Below the pieces are notes generated by a model that was given only the letters and a program-made list of their open reading frames with translations, did not search any database and was not told the origin of the DNA. From IMG/VR virus record IMGVR_UViG_3300021957_000399, positions 1 through 20,794 of that record: a stretch of 20,794 nt of DNA. One strand, given 5' to 3'. Shown piece after piece: positions 12,376-20,794 of the stretch. This DNA is from a virus. The translations under genes were made by a program, and so were the position numbers. Position 1 is the stretch's first letter; each line of letters opens with the position of its first letter.

Positions 12376-12965
12376 TGCCTAGATATTTCAGATATTTTCC
12401 AACGACTAAGCATCAAGGTCAATTACTACTTGACATTACAAAACGTGCTAAGTTCAAAAGTACGATTGCAGAGAACCCACGTGTATATCTACCATACACA
12501 GTAAAGAATGATGAGTCGGCAGAAGAAGTGGCACATCTATACTACGGTGATGTAAATTTAGTTTGGCTTGTTTATCTCGCAAACGATATCATTGACCCAT
12601 ATAAAGATTGGCCAATGGAACAAGAAAACTTCTACGATTACGTTGCTGACAAATACAAAGAAGAATATAAAGAAAGTACTGGCTCTGCTACAGCACCTAG
12701 ACAATTGGTTCTTGATTGGTCAATGAACGAGACCATTGATGATAATGTTTTATACTATGAGAATGATGACGGTGATCAAATCAGTCTTGAGACATTCACA
12801 TTGGGTGCAACATTCGATCCAGATTTTGATGCAGATGAGTGGTCAAAGATGACTGTATTCAGAGTAGAGAATATAGAGAATGAAAATAAGCGCCAGATAC
12901 AAGTAATAAACAAAATCTATGCAGAGCAAGTGGATAAAGAATTCAAGAGATTGATGAATGACTGA
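12375..12965 (+). CDS. 53: gp53, baseplate wedge protein
   Basis: At 196 aa it has exactly the length of T4 gp53, which joins neighbouring wedges during baseplate assembly. It opens MPRYFRYFPTTKH and contains DESAEEVAHLYYGDVNLVWL (53-72) followed by VYLANDIIDPYKDWPM. This LysM-like segment with the G-x-x-x-L-x-W-L-x-x-x-x-N-D-x-x-D-P-Y pattern is the best-conserved gp53 motif. The C-terminus (ENENKRQIQVINKIYAEQVDKEF region) matches the helical end of T4 gp53 (EKLRQIKII). It overlaps gp48 by one base and gp27 by 8 nt (ATGACTGA). Identity is secure. Confidence 0.92.
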   Translation: MPRYFRYFPTTKHQGQLLLDITKRAKFKSTIAENPRVYLPYTVKNDESAEEVAHLYYGDVNLVWLVYLANDIIDPYKDWPMEQENFYDYVADKYKEEYKESTGSATAPRQLVLDWSMNETIDDNVLYYENDDGDQISLETFTLGATFDPDFDADEWSKMTVFRVENIENENKRQIQVINKIYAEQVDKEFKRLMND

Positions 12966-14346
12966 AGCGGCTAATCAATCACCAGCAGGTACTTATGTAC
13001 TGAATGGCTTTTATTTGATGCCTTCTACGGCTGATTCTAAAAGGCAAGCTGTTGGTGCTACCGAAAATCCTGATGCAGTATTGAGTGAAGATGATATTCT
13101 AGACATAAAGATGATCATTCACACATGGAGTATCAAAGAAAGTTTTACTAAGGGTCACATTAGTGGCTCTGCTAAGGTATATGACTCAGAAGGAGTCTTC
13201 TATTCGTTTCCTTTGCGTGGGCAAGAAAGAGTAAGAATCGTCTACACAGACTTTGTTGGCGTAGAGCGCCAAGAAGATATGTTCTTATATGCAGTGACAG
13301 ATGTTGCTACACCCAAAGCAAGTGACGATAGCGTACTAGAGTATAACATACACTTCGCTTCTTACGGTAAGTTCTGGTCAGATAGGTTTTCTGTATCACG
13401 CTGTATTGCAGAGGGTAGCGGTTCTACTAGAAAATACATTCCTATTAGTGAACAAGTAGAGACTATATTCGAAGATTATTATAAGACATCAGATAGTGGT
13501 ACAGATAAAGAAATCTTAGTACATGAAACAGAAGGCAATCAAAAGATTGTCATTCCTAATATGCGACCTGAGTCTGCAATGCATCTCATGTCACGTAAGT
13601 CTTACACATCATCTTTTCCATCGTCTCACTATAGGTTCTTTGAAACTAGAGAGAAGTATAACTTTATCAATCTAGAGGAAACATTCTCGACAGGTGAAAG
13701 TAAGGGTAAGTATACTTATGTATCTGGTCCACAAGATGAGACGCCTCAGGGTGAATTGAATAAAATGTCTGGTATCATTAGCATAGACTTTCATAAGCCT
13801 GTAGATACGTTTGACGCCATGAAGAATGGCGCTTACTATAGAAAAGTAGAAGAAGTAGATATCACTAATAGAATGGTGAAGTCACACGAATACACACACG
13901 AAGATGAATATAAGGATTACAAATATCCAGGCGCATCAGATCCCAAAGATTCTAAACGTGTACTAAGACATACATCTGACTTCATCAAAACGCATATGAA
14001 CGATTGGTCATCTACATACGTCATAAAAGATTACCCAGATGCAGATATGCCTAATGCGTATGGTGTACGACCAAAGCCATATTATGGTGAGATAATCAAT
14101 AATAAAAATGCTCATATTTATGACTATAGAGCGACTAGACTTACGATATCAATATATGGTAATAATGAATTGTTCCCTGGTGATCTAATTGAGTTAGAGA
14201 TTCCTTACTTCAATGTGTACGGAAGTATCGATGAAGAGCGATCAGGAATCTATTTGATAGAAAGTATAGATAACATATTCTACGAGAATTCTTACATGCA
14301 AAAGTTGCAAGTATCACGTGGACCAATGAATGAGGTGAAAGAGTAA
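12958..14346 (+). CDS. 27: gp27-like baseplate central hub protein
   Basis: A 462-aa protein, longer than T4 gp27 (391 aa). gp27 trimers form the hub cup that holds the gp5 spike and lets DNA pass. The N-terminal part has tube-like strands: LDIKMIIHTWSIKESFTKGH (48-67), SGSAKVYDSEGVFYSFPLRG and ERVRIVYTDFVG. The C-terminal part has the corresponding LFPGDLIELEIPYFNVYGSI and SGIYLIESIDNIFYENSYMQ, close to the hub fold shared with gpD/VgrG. A long polar middle with Tyr/Lys/Asp (about 290-390) accounts for the extra length. It lies directly before the gp5 OB gene (TAATG overlap), its physical partner. Identity as the hub is likely from fold pattern and context. Confidence 0.82.
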   Translation: MTEAANQSPAGTYVLNGFYLMPSTADSKRQAVGATENPDAVLSEDDILDIKMIIHTWSIKESFTKGHISGSAKVYDSEGVFYSFPLRGQERVRIVYTDFVGVERQEDMFLYAVTDVATPKASDDSVLEYNIHFASYGKFWSDRFSVSRCIAEGSGSTRKYIPISEQVETIFEDYYKTSDSGTDKEILVHETEGNQKIVIPNMRPESAMHLMSRKSYTSSFPSSHYRFFETREKYNFINLEETFSTGESKGKYTYVSGPQDETPQGELNKMSGIISIDFHKPVDTFDAMKNGAYYRKVEEVDITNRMVKSHEYTHEDEYKDYKYPGASDPKDSKRVLRHTSDFIKTHMNDWSSTYVIKDYPDADMPNAYGVRPKPYYGEIINNKNAHIYDYRATRLTISIYGNNELFPGDLIELEIPYFNVYGSIDEERSGIYLIESIDNIFYENSYMQKLQVSRGPMNEVKE

Positions 14347-14705
14347 TGTTCAACAGTAAAGATGGAATAAACCCATATTGGTTTATTGGCGAAGTTGTCG
14401 ATAAGAATGATCCAACTAATAGTGGTCGTGTACGTGTTCGTGCAATAGGCATACACCCAGCAAGCGGATCTGAAATCAAAACTGACAAGACAGAACTTGA
14501 CTACGTAGAGGATCAAGACTTACCGTGGGCATTCTGTATCAACGGGACATATGGCAAGATGCAAGCAATACCTGATGAGAGTGATTGGGTGTTTGGATTC
14601 TTTGCTGACGGAAGAGACGCACAACACCCTTTCATCTTAGGAACAATGTTTGGTCAGAACATCGATGACAATGGATTCGCAGATCCACCGGCAGGGGCAG
14701 AATAA
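14346..14705 (+). CDS. gp5 OB-fold domain as a separate protein (baseplate hub/spike base)
   Basis: A 119-aa protein corresponding to residues 1-129 of T4 gp5. It opens with NPYWFIGEVVDKNDPTNSGR (9-28), then VRVRAIGIHP (29-38), matching T4 NWFVGVVEDRMDP...GRVRVRVVGLHP. DLPWAFCINGTYG aligns with LPWMSVIQP, and DWVFGFFADGRDAQHPFILGTMFG with the strand that ends the T4 domain. This OB fold clamps the gp27 trimer. In T4 one polypeptide continues into lysozyme and then the beta-helix. Here the protein stops, and the beta-helix is a new gene starting at TAATG. No lysozyme sequence intervenes. Confidence 0.9.
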   Translation: MFNSKDGINPYWFIGEVVDKNDPTNSGRVRVRAIGIHPASGSEIKTDKTELDYVEDQDLPWAFCINGTYGKMQAIPDESDWVFGFFADGRDAQHPFILGTMFGQNIDDNGFADPPAGAE

Positions 14706-15718
14706 TGGCAAAAGTATCAAAAGATTTTATTGACAGCTACGGTAATGCCCCTCTATCGCCATGGATGAGTGGAGAGCAAGGCAAACGTACTGCTTCAGTT
14801 GTGCAGGGTGCAAGCCGTAAAGAAGAAAACAAAATCGGACTATCAGAAGATCAAACGTGGTCAGAGCCTGATGTAATCGCACCATCTAGAAGTATGAACA
14901 CTGTAGTCTTTCAAGCAAAGAATGGTGGTAATACTGTTGTAGTCAATGACGAAGGCTCAGATGGCACGGGTTACATCATGATTACTCATAACACAGGTTC
15001 TGTTGTACAGATAGATCAGAATGGTAACGTGCTTATCAAATCATTTGGTGATACTCATAACACAAGTGAAGGTGTACAGCATCAGAGATCAGAGGGTAAT
15101 TACAATCTGAACGTAGGTGATGATTGGAACGTAAGAGTAGAGGGCGGCTCTAACAACGTGTATGTTCAAGGCGATGTAAACATTCAGTGTGAGAACTTCA
15201 ATGTAGAAGCACGTGGTAAAGCAACAATCAATGCCGCAGAAGCGTTAGAGTTACGTGGTGCTAAAGTAAGTATCGAAGCAAGTGCTACCGATATCGATAT
15301 GGCATCATTCTCAAATATTAGAGCAAGTGCCTTGACTGGTGGTATTAGTATGGGTTCTACTCTTGGCATGTCACTGAACAGTCTCACGTCTTTGAACTTA
15401 GGTTCTGGTGTAGCAACTAATATTGGATCTCTCGGGCTTGTCAACACTAAAGTTGGCGGTGCGTATATCGTACAAGCAGGTGGACTTGTAGACATCAAAG
15501 CAACTGGTCTAGCTTATTTTGACGGTCTTCTAGTAAGACTTGGTGAATCAATCAGTCCTCCTATACCGTTGCCTGCTAAACCAGACAATGCAGAGTTGCC
15601 TAAGCTAAAGACTCCAGAAGCAAGACGCCCAGCAACAAATAGCCAAGACAATATAAATACTGTTATGCCATCTCCTGAAGGTATATCAGATCGGGCTGGA
15701 GACGATACAAAACAATGA
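14705..15718 (+). CDS. gp5 C-terminal spike: triple-stranded beta-helix protein
   Basis: A 337-aa protein that fits the membrane-piercing needle half of gp5. The first 70 residues are a polar lead (YGNAPLSPWMSGEQGKRT...). From about residue 70 the sequence is a run of short strands with regularly spaced Val/Ile and Gly/Asn: NTVVVNDEGSDGTGYIMITH, then VVQIDQNGNVLIKSFGDTH, VGDDWNVRVEGGSNNVYVQG and ATINAAEALELRGAKVSIEA. These resemble the octad repeats of T4 gp5 and of VgrG needles. The C-terminal 50 residues are Pro-rich (ISPPIPLPAKP), perhaps a cap-binding tail. No lysozyme domain is present. It starts one base before the end of the OB gene and its stop overlaps the next ATG (ATGA). Confidence 0.85.
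   Translation: MAKVSKDFIDSYGNAPLSPWMSGEQGKRTASVVQGASRKEENKIGLSEDQTWSEPDVIAPSRSMNTVVFQAKNGGNTVVVNDEGSDGTGYIMITHNTGSVVQIDQNGNVLIKSFGDTHNTSEGVQHQRSEGNYNLNVGDDWNVRVEGGSNNVYVQGDVNIQCENFNVEARGKATINAAEALELRGAKVSIEASATDIDMASFSNIRASALTGGISMGSTLGMSLNSLTSLNLGSGVATNIGSLGLVNTKVGGAYIVQAGGLVDIKATGLAYFDGLLVRLGESISPPIPLPAKPDNAELPKLKTPEARRPATNSQDNINTVMPSPEGISDRAGDDTKQ
15652..15659 (+). promoter_or_regulatory. Possible internal T4-type late promoter before the M15-peptidase gene
   Basis: Exact TATAAATA near the end of the spike gene, 56 nt before ATG 15715. Predicted start is near 15665. Orientation and distance are suitable, but chance occurrence is not excluded. Confidence 0.4.
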
Positions 15719-17364
15719 CATGTAGACCAACAACAATAGCAAGTAGATATTCGGAATCTGTTATCCAAACAGGGTTTGCTCCTGCGTTCAGTGTAGTTGA
15801 TATATTGAACAAAGAAGCTAATCCAGCGGATAGCTATGACGCTACTACATTGCTTAGATTATCACAGAACTTGAATAAGACAGTAATCAGTTCAGATACC
15901 TCTGCGTTTCCTCTCCTGAATCAAAGATATCAACAATCACCTATTCTTTTTAGTGAGGTTGCTGACTTCTTAGATCAGAGTGGTTTGAATATCAATACAG
16001 TTGATACGCACCTCGCTGACTATCAAAATACTATAACGCCAAATCAGTACGTACCCGCTGACTCTATTCCGTCAGACATACGTGATATCTATTCTCAGTT
16101 AGAGTTTTACTATAGCGAGAATATGGCTAATTCTATTTCTGGTGGTCTGTGTAGCGCAATCGCAAATCCATTTGATAAACTTATTCCGCTGTTAGATGTG
16201 TTGACATTTGCTGGTAGTATTCTTGATACTATTCTCAGTTTCGATTTAGCATCTCTCGCAAATCCTCTAGAAGCACTCAAATCTAAATTAGAAGAGTTAG
16301 TAGACGAACTTGCAGAGACACTAAAGAAGCAACTAGAAGGTATTGTAGAATCTGCTACTCAGTTTGTGACAAACATCAAAGCTGGCGCAGAGAAAATGAT
16401 CAAGAAGATCAAGCGTATGATAAACAACGTGAAGAACTTCTTACAGAATACTACTGTTGACAGTATCAAAGCTGACATCAAAAAGTTTATCGATAAGTCT
16501 GTAGAGCAATTCAAAAGTCTTACACCTAACGCTATCGCACTGTTGCTTTTCCGCTTCTGTCAATTTACAGAAATGGTACAAGCGTTTATGATGGGACCTA
16601 TCGATGCACTTAGACAGTTCGCAGTAAACCTAACTTTACAAGAGCAACTAGTAGATAAGATCGGTGAGTATAGAACTAAAGATGCAGTGAACGCTGGTGC
16701 AGTAAGAGTTGATGAAGAGGGTGTAGACAAAGCTAAGAAACGGCTAGTCGAAGGACAGAATAGGGCCGCTAAGAAACAAGACGAAGAACGTTTCGTTTTC
16801 GAACGACCTTCTTCAGAGTTCTATGTATCCGCAAATAATCTAACTGACAAAGAGCGTGAAGGCTTGCTAAATCTAGGTGATGAAGGACTAGAAGGCAGAT
16901 TCAAGTTCAATAGTTCTGTTTTGAATATGGGCAAATTTGTAAGTGACGCTGTAGAGGGCGACGGATACAGAAACGTTCAGCCAGAAGTATGGACAAAGTT
17001 GACAATTGTTGCCAGACGAATGAGTAAGACTTTTACGATCAACAGTGGATATAGATCACCTCAGTATAATGATCAAGTCGGTGGTGCTAAGAACTCATCA
17101 CACAAAAGTGGACTTGCTATTGATGTGAGTATGTCTGGTATGTCAGATGAAGACATCCGCAAATTTATTCGTACAGCAAGTCAAGAAGGCTTTATGGGTG
17201 TTGCTTATTACTCAGGTAGTAATTTCGTACACTTAGACATGGGAGCAAGAAGATCGTGGCTTAGAGGTCACAGATTTGACAATTATATCGCTATGCACTT
17301 AGATGATGGATTTAGAACAGGATCTTCTAGTCAAATTAGCTACCCACAGACCCAAGTGTCATAA
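15715..17364 (+). CDS. Baseplate/tail protein with a C-terminal M15-type peptidase domain
   Basis: A 549-aa protein in two parts. Residues 1-400 are structural: a polar N-terminus, a hydrophobic segment (LIPLLDVLTFAGSILDTILS, 156-175) and an amphipathic coiled coil (about 186-244), then a Lys/Glu-rich linker (around 340-370). The C-terminal domain (about 405-520) matches the M15_3 peptidase pattern: INSGYRSPQYN, then SSHKSGLAIDV with the zinc ligands His463 and Asp470, then GVAYYSGSNFVHLDMGARRS with His506. Such enzymes cut peptide bonds in peptidoglycan stems. Placed directly after the spike gene, it is likely carried on the hub and opens the wall at injection, replacing the lysozyme missing from gp5. 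It overlaps the spike gene by 4 nt. The peptidase domain is secure; virion location is inferred. Confidence 0.85.
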   Translation: MTCRPTTIASRYSESVIQTGFAPAFSVVDILNKEANPADSYDATTLLRLSQNLNKTVISSDTSAFPLLNQRYQQSPILFSEVADFLDQSGLNINTVDTHLADYQNTITPNQYVPADSIPSDIRDIYSQLEFYYSENMANSISGGLCSAIANPFDKLIPLLDVLTFAGSILDTILSFDLASLANPLEALKSKLEELVDELAETLKKQLEGIVESATQFVTNIKAGAEKMIKKIKRMINNVKNFLQNTTVDSIKADIKKFIDKSVEQFKSLTPNAIALLLFRFCQFTEMVQAFMMGPIDALRQFAVNLTLQEQLVDKIGEYRTKDAVNAGAVRVDEEGVDKAKKRLVEGQNRAAKKQDEERFVFERPSSEFYVSANNLTDKEREGLLNLGDEGLEGRFKFNSSVLNMGKFVSDAVEGDGYRNVQPEVWTKLTIVARRMSKTFTINSGYRSPQYNDQVGGAKNSSHKSGLAIDVSMSGMSDEDIRKFIRTASQEGFMGVAYYSGSNFVHLDMGARRSWLRGHRFDNYIAMHLDDGFRTGSSSQISYPQTQVS

Positions 17365-17367
17365 ATA
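17360..17367 (+). promoter_or_regulatory. Weak late-promoter-like box before gene 25
   Basis: CATAAATA, one mismatch from the T4 late octamer, overlapping the peptidase gene's stop and 18 nt before the gp25 ATG. A similar CATAAATA (17742-17749) lies 46 nt before gp6. Both are only suggestive. Confidence 0.25.
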
Positions 17368-17385
17368 TCAATAAAGGACCTATAG

Positions 17386-17796
17386 ATGGCAATCAAGACA
17401 CCACTCAACGCTAAGAAGTCTCTCTACTCAGACTTTCACATGGATCTATTTAGGAATCCCGTGAGTTTGGACTTAGCCGTAAATAGGGATGAAGAAGCAG
17501 TAAAACAATCAATAAAAAATCTGTTGTTGACTGACAGAGGTGAAAGACCGTTTCAGCCTGATCTGGGCAGCGACATTCGTAAGATGCTTTTCGAAAATCT
17601 TACACCTAATACCTCTCTTGTTATGAGAGAGATGATTCGTGAAACCGTAGAGCAATATGAGCCTCGTGCAAATCTTATTGGAGTGGATATAATCGCCACG
17701 CCAGATAATAATGCTGTACGTGTGGTAGTTGTATTCAACGTCATAAATAGTGAAGAAGAAGTAACATTAGTCACAACACTAACTAGGGTAAGGTAA
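17386..17796 (+). CDS. 25: gp25, baseplate wedge protein
   Basis: A 136-aa protein (T4: 132). gp25 sits in the inner baseplate and templates the first sheath ring; type VI secretion TssE is its relative. The core motif LLLTDRGERPFQPDLGSDIR (46-65) is the family signature, with the Glu-x-x-Pro turn, followed by KMLFENLT. The second half has the usual beta-alpha-beta pattern (EQYEPRANLIGVDI, VVVVFNVINSEEEV). A 21-nt gap with AAAGGA separates it from the peptidase gene, and its stop overlaps gp6 (TAATG). Identity is secure. Confidence 0.95.
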   Translation: MAIKTPLNAKKSLYSDFHMDLFRNPVSLDLAVNRDEEAVKQSIKNLLLTDRGERPFQPDLGSDIRKMLFENLTPNTSLVMREMIRETVEQYEPRANLIGVDIIATPDNNAVRVVVVFNVINSEEEVTLVTTLTRVR

Positions 17797-19586
17797 TGGC
17801 AAATCAGGCACCATTTACAGAATTAGATTTCACACAGATCAAAAGTAATCTGAAGACCTTCTTGAAATCTCAAGAGAACTTCAGAGACTATGATTTTGAA
17901 GGATCTAACATGAACGTCTTGCTAGACATTCTGGCAAAGAATACGTTCCAAAACAATTTCTATAACAACATGGCATTCTCAGAAATGTTCCTTGACTCGG
18001 CGCAGTTGAGAGAGAACGCTATGTCTCACGCAAAGGAATTAGGATATACTACTGGCTCACGTAACAGTTCAAGATCGAATCTTGCCCTTACGTTCAACGC
18101 AGATGATAATCCAGCTTTCGTAACAATTCCTAAGGGCACAAAATTCAATGCCCAATGTGGTACAAAGACTTATACATTCTTGACTGATGCTGTACGAGTA
18201 GTAAAGCCTGATGCTACTGGTGCATATACTATCGATGATCTAAAAGTTTTTGAAGGAAAGTACATAAAAGAGTATTATACTGTTGACAACACGAAGAAAC
18301 AAGAGTATATTATAAACAATGAGAACGTTGACTCTGAAAGTATCAGGGTAAATATATACGATTCATCTGCCGCTAATGCTAACTCAACGGAATACGTAAG
18401 AACAAATACTATCTTCGGTGTTGAGCCAGATGATAACGTTTTCTATGTAGACACTCATTTCGACAATCTATACAAAGTAGAGTTTGGTCGTGATCGTTTT
18501 GGTAATGAGCCAGAGAATGCTACAGTAATTGAAATTGAATATCGTGTGACGAAAGGTGAAGAAGCAAATGGCGCTGGTAACTTTAGCACTATTGGTAACA
18601 TTGGCGGGTACTCTGCTACTGTCACAAACAACGCTACAAACAATGCCACTCAGGGTTCAGAACGAGAGTCACTTGATGACATCAAATTCTTTGCACCCAA
18701 GTCTATCCAAGTACAGGAACGTGCAGTAACAAAGAAAGACTACGAAGTTCTACTGTCACAACAGTTCCCAAATATTCAGACTATTTCTGTTTATGGGGGT
18801 GACGAAGTTGATCCTCCTCAGTTTGGTAAAGCAATTATTTCTGTTGACGTGTTCAATGCAGACGGTGCTAGTGAGAATGACATCAAAGCATTCAGAGATT
18901 ACATTCGCACAAAGACGCCTCTGACTATTGAGCCTGTGTTCTTACCTGCTAAGTTTATGTATATTGATCTTGCTATCAATACTGCATTCGACACAAAAAC
19001 AACATCTAAGGGAGCGGCACTGCTTGAATCGTTGATCGAAGAAGCAATCATTACATACAATGATACATCACTCAATAAGTTCAACTTTACACTTAGACAG
19101 TCCAGACTCTCAAATATTATTGACACTAGTGATCCTTCTATAGTATCTACCGATATCGTTGCACGTCCGATAATCGAATACAAACCTGTTCTCGGTGATT
19201 TGGCAAACCCATCATTCGATTTTAGTGCTGAACTTGTTGTCCCTTATACGTTCAATGAAGTCATTGGATTCAATGCGTATAAGCCAGCTATCTCAACTTC
19301 AAGGTTTACACTGAACGGATCATTAGTGTCTCTTCAAGATGATGGTCAAGGTAACATTATTGCAATCACTGCCGACACTGCAACGCCTAGCGTATTCAAG
19401 AAGTCAATCGGTACTGTAGACTATACAACTGGTATTGTAAGACTGACTAACTTTGAAGTAGATAACTATGTTGGAAAAGCAATCAAGTTTTATGCAAACA
19501 CCATAAAGAAAGACATTAGTTCAACTAAAGACAGAATATTAGTAATTCGCCGTGAAGATATAAACATAACTATGACTACAGTATAG
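17796..19586 (+). CDS. 6: gp6, baseplate wedge protein
   Basis: A 596-aa protein (T4: 660). gp6 dimers form the ring that ties the wedges together around the hub; P2 gpJ is a relative. The N-terminal domain is characteristic: FTELDFTQIKSNLKTFLKSQ (7-26), NMNVLLDILAKNTFQNNFYN and ENAMSHAKELGYTTGSRNSS. The middle shows the gpJ-like core: ESLDDIKFFAPKSIQVQERA, VTKKDYEVLLSQQFPNIQTI, a conserved gp6/gpJ stretch. The C-terminal 150 residues are strand-rich. The gene is coupled to gp25 and lies 10 nt before the next wedge gene. Identity is secure; the shorter length is within the range I would expect for marine relatives. Confidence 0.93.
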   Translation: MANQAPFTELDFTQIKSNLKTFLKSQENFRDYDFEGSNMNVLLDILAKNTFQNNFYNNMAFSEMFLDSAQLRENAMSHAKELGYTTGSRNSSRSNLALTFNADDNPAFVTIPKGTKFNAQCGTKTYTFLTDAVRVVKPDATGAYTIDDLKVFEGKYIKEYYTVDNTKKQEYIINNENVDSESIRVNIYDSSAANANSTEYVRTNTIFGVEPDDNVFYVDTHFDNLYKVEFGRDRFGNEPENATVIEIEYRVTKGEEANGAGNFSTIGNIGGYSATVTNNATNNATQGSERESLDDIKFFAPKSIQVQERAVTKKDYEVLLSQQFPNIQTISVYGGDEVDPPQFGKAIISVDVFNADGASENDIKAFRDYIRTKTPLTIEPVFLPAKFMYIDLAINTAFDTKTTSKGAALLESLIEEAIITYNDTSLNKFNFTLRQSRLSNIIDTSDPSIVSTDIVARPIIEYKPVLGDLANPSFDFSAELVVPYTFNEVIGFNAYKPAISTSRFTLNGSLVSLQDDGQGNIIAITADTATPSVFKKSIGTVDYTTGIVRLTNFEVDNYVGKAIKFYANTIKKDISSTKDRILVIRREDINITMTTV

Positions 19587-19596
19587 AGAGAGTATC

Positions 19597-20794
19597 ATGG
19601 CCGTTAGAGACAACGTAAGCAGATCAAGAGAGAATATCTACACAGATATTCCTAGTCAATTTCCTAGTATCTATAGGGAAGAGGGTCAGCTATTCGTAGA
19701 ATTTGTCCAAGCATACTATGAGTATGTAGATACGACTTTACCAAAGTTTCGTGATGCGTTCTATGCACGTAATGTCGATACCACTGATTTTGATAAGTTT
19801 CTATTGTACTTCAAAAATAAGTACATGGACAATCTGCCGTTTGATTCTTCAACCGATTTACGATTTGTTATCAAACATATTACAGACTTCTATAGACGTA
19901 AGGGCACCGAGGAATCGTTGCGTCTTTTCTTTCGTATGTTTTTCAACGAAGAAGTCGAAGTATTCTATCCTAGTTCATCTATTCTAAAGCTATCTGATTC
20001 TATTTATGGATCAAGCCAGTACTTAGAAATGAAACCAGTTTCTAGTATTAGAGATTATCCTATTGTTCGTGGCGCAAAGATTGTGGGCGATACGTCAAAA
20101 GCAGAAGCGTTTATAGATGAAGTGATATTCAAAAACTTCAATGGTTCTATTACACCAATCGCTTTCATATCAAATGTCAATGGTAAGTTTATATCGGATG
20201 ACGTGTTGACTTCTACTTTAGGTGATATCGTAAATAATGTAGGTAAACTTATCAAGGGCAGTATTAGTAATGCAACAGTACAGAATGAAGCAAGACTTCC
20301 TGGTAACAACATCGGCGATGATCTAAAACTTATTTCTACTGACAACGGTGTCTACGGCAAAGCAGTAGTAGATACAGTTCGTGAAACTACGACAGGCGTT
20401 ATTGAGTTTGAAGTAGAAGATGGTGGCTATGGATATGCCGTGCAACAAGACGGTGTAAACAACGCAACTCTAAATGACTATTTGATCACTAATCAAGTTT
20501 TAGTTGTCGATACTAATAGTGGATATGACGTAAAGCCATTCGATACTATTACATTTACTTCCGCAGAAGTTAGATATATCAGTAATGATCAGCAAGTACC
20601 TGGGTTTAGTGCAGTAAGCATAACTGTTACAGTGGTAAAATTCGAAGGCTCTGTAATCTATTGTGTTGTGCCGAGTAACGATCTGCCTGTATTACCAGAT
20701 AACTCGTACCTAGAAGGGACAAATGATAGAACTAGTGCAACTATTCGTACTACTAAAACATCTGCTTACTTACCTCAAGCACAGTATCGTGTTA
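19597..20794 (+). CDS. Large baseplate wedge or virion structural protein, 3' partial (gp7/gp8 position)
   Basis: The frame from ATG 19597 is open to the right edge (399 codons visible). It begins MAVRDNVSRSRENIYTDIPS and continues QFPSIYREEGQLFVEFVQAY (20-39), then FRDAFYARNVDTTDFDKFLL and FVIKHITDFYRRKGTEESLR. This helical N-terminal module is one I recall at the start of large structural proteins following gp6 in marine T4-like phages. From about residue 150 it turns into long beta-rich repeats (FEVEDGGYGYAV, VVDTNSGYDVKPFDTITF) typical of wedge or fibre-attachment domains. In T4, gp7 and gp8 follow gp6, so it is likely a wedge protein, but I cannot assign gp7 or gp8. The ribosome site is weak (GAGAGAG), so coupling to gp6 is likely. 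Confidence 0.7.
   Translation, partial: MAVRDNVSRSRENIYTDIPSQFPSIYREEGQLFVEFVQAYYEYVDTTLPKFRDAFYARNVDTTDFDKFLLYFKNKYMDNLPFDSSTDLRFVIKHITDFYRRKGTEESLRLFFRMFFNEEVEVFYPSSSILKLSDSIYGSSQYLEMKPVSSIRDYPIVRGAKIVGDTSKAEAFIDEVIFKNFNGSITPIAFISNVNGKFISDDVLTSTLGDIVNNVGKLIKGSISNATVQNEARLPGNNIGDDLKLISTDNGVYGKAVVDTVRETTTGVIEFEVEDGGYGYAVQQDGVNNATLNDYLITNQVLVVDTNSGYDVKPFDTITFTSAEVRYISNDQQVPGFSAVSITVTVVKFEGSVIYCVVPSNDLPVLPDNSYLEGTNDRTSATIRTTKTSAYLPQAQYRV

Noticed and set aside
1-20794. Integrase, transposase or attachment sites
   Set aside because: No such protein motifs or terminal inverted repeats were seen on either strand; the region fits a lytic T4-type phage.

Overview
The window is a segment of a T4-type myovirus (tailed phage) genome, most likely a marine phage of an alphaproteobacterium such as SAR11 (a pelagimyophage). 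The T4 identity comes from recognisable homologues and gene order: 33-59-32, 26-51, 48-53, a gp27-like hub, a gp5 OB domain and spike, then 25-6. The host is inferred. The phage carries a circularly permuted tmRNA whose tag begins ANDN and ends ALAA, which resembles alphaproteobacterial tags more than cyanobacterial ones. The bilin reductase looks like the PcyX type described from uncultured oceanic viruses rather than a cyanobacterial PebA/PebB or cyanophage PebS. The DNA is visibly AT-rich and tightly packed.

Layout. (1) 1-3437, + strand, accessory region: the end of a kinase-like gene, a heme oxygenase overlapping a ferredoxin-dependent bilin reductase, a two-piece tmRNA, a small secreted beta-rich protein, a 32-bp tandem duplication, an intrinsic terminator and a PiT-type phosphate permease. 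(2) 3438-5726, + strand, replication and late-transcription genes: two small ORFs, then gp33, gp59 and gp32, served by consensus sigma70-like promoters and closed by a strong terminator. (3) 5729-11398, - strand, one tightly coupled operon: gp4, an 89-aa unknown, a staphylococcal-nuclease-like protein, a 196-aa T4-family protein, a gp54-like protein, gp26, a short gp51 and a 744-aa repeat protein that is probably the tape measure. (4) 11461-20794, + strand, baseplate operon: gp48, gp53, gp27-like hub, gp5 OB domain, separate gp5 beta-helix, a 549-aa protein ending in an M15 peptidase, gp25, gp6 and a large wedge or structural protein running off the window.

How they work together. The accessory genes probably reshape the infected cell: heme breakdown to biliverdin and then a bilin, rescue of stalled ribosomes, and phosphate uptake. 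gp59 and gp32 serve recombination-dependent replication. gp33 couples the sliding clamp to late transcription, whose likely targets include TATAAATA boxes, notably a face-to-face pair between the two structural operons. The structural operons build the hub, the wedges, the tail-tube start and the cell-wall-degrading device. The most notable points are the permuted tmRNA with a structured intervening segment, the heme oxygenase-bilin reductase pair, the phosphate permease, and a gp5 that is split and lacks lysozyme beside a separate M15 peptidase.
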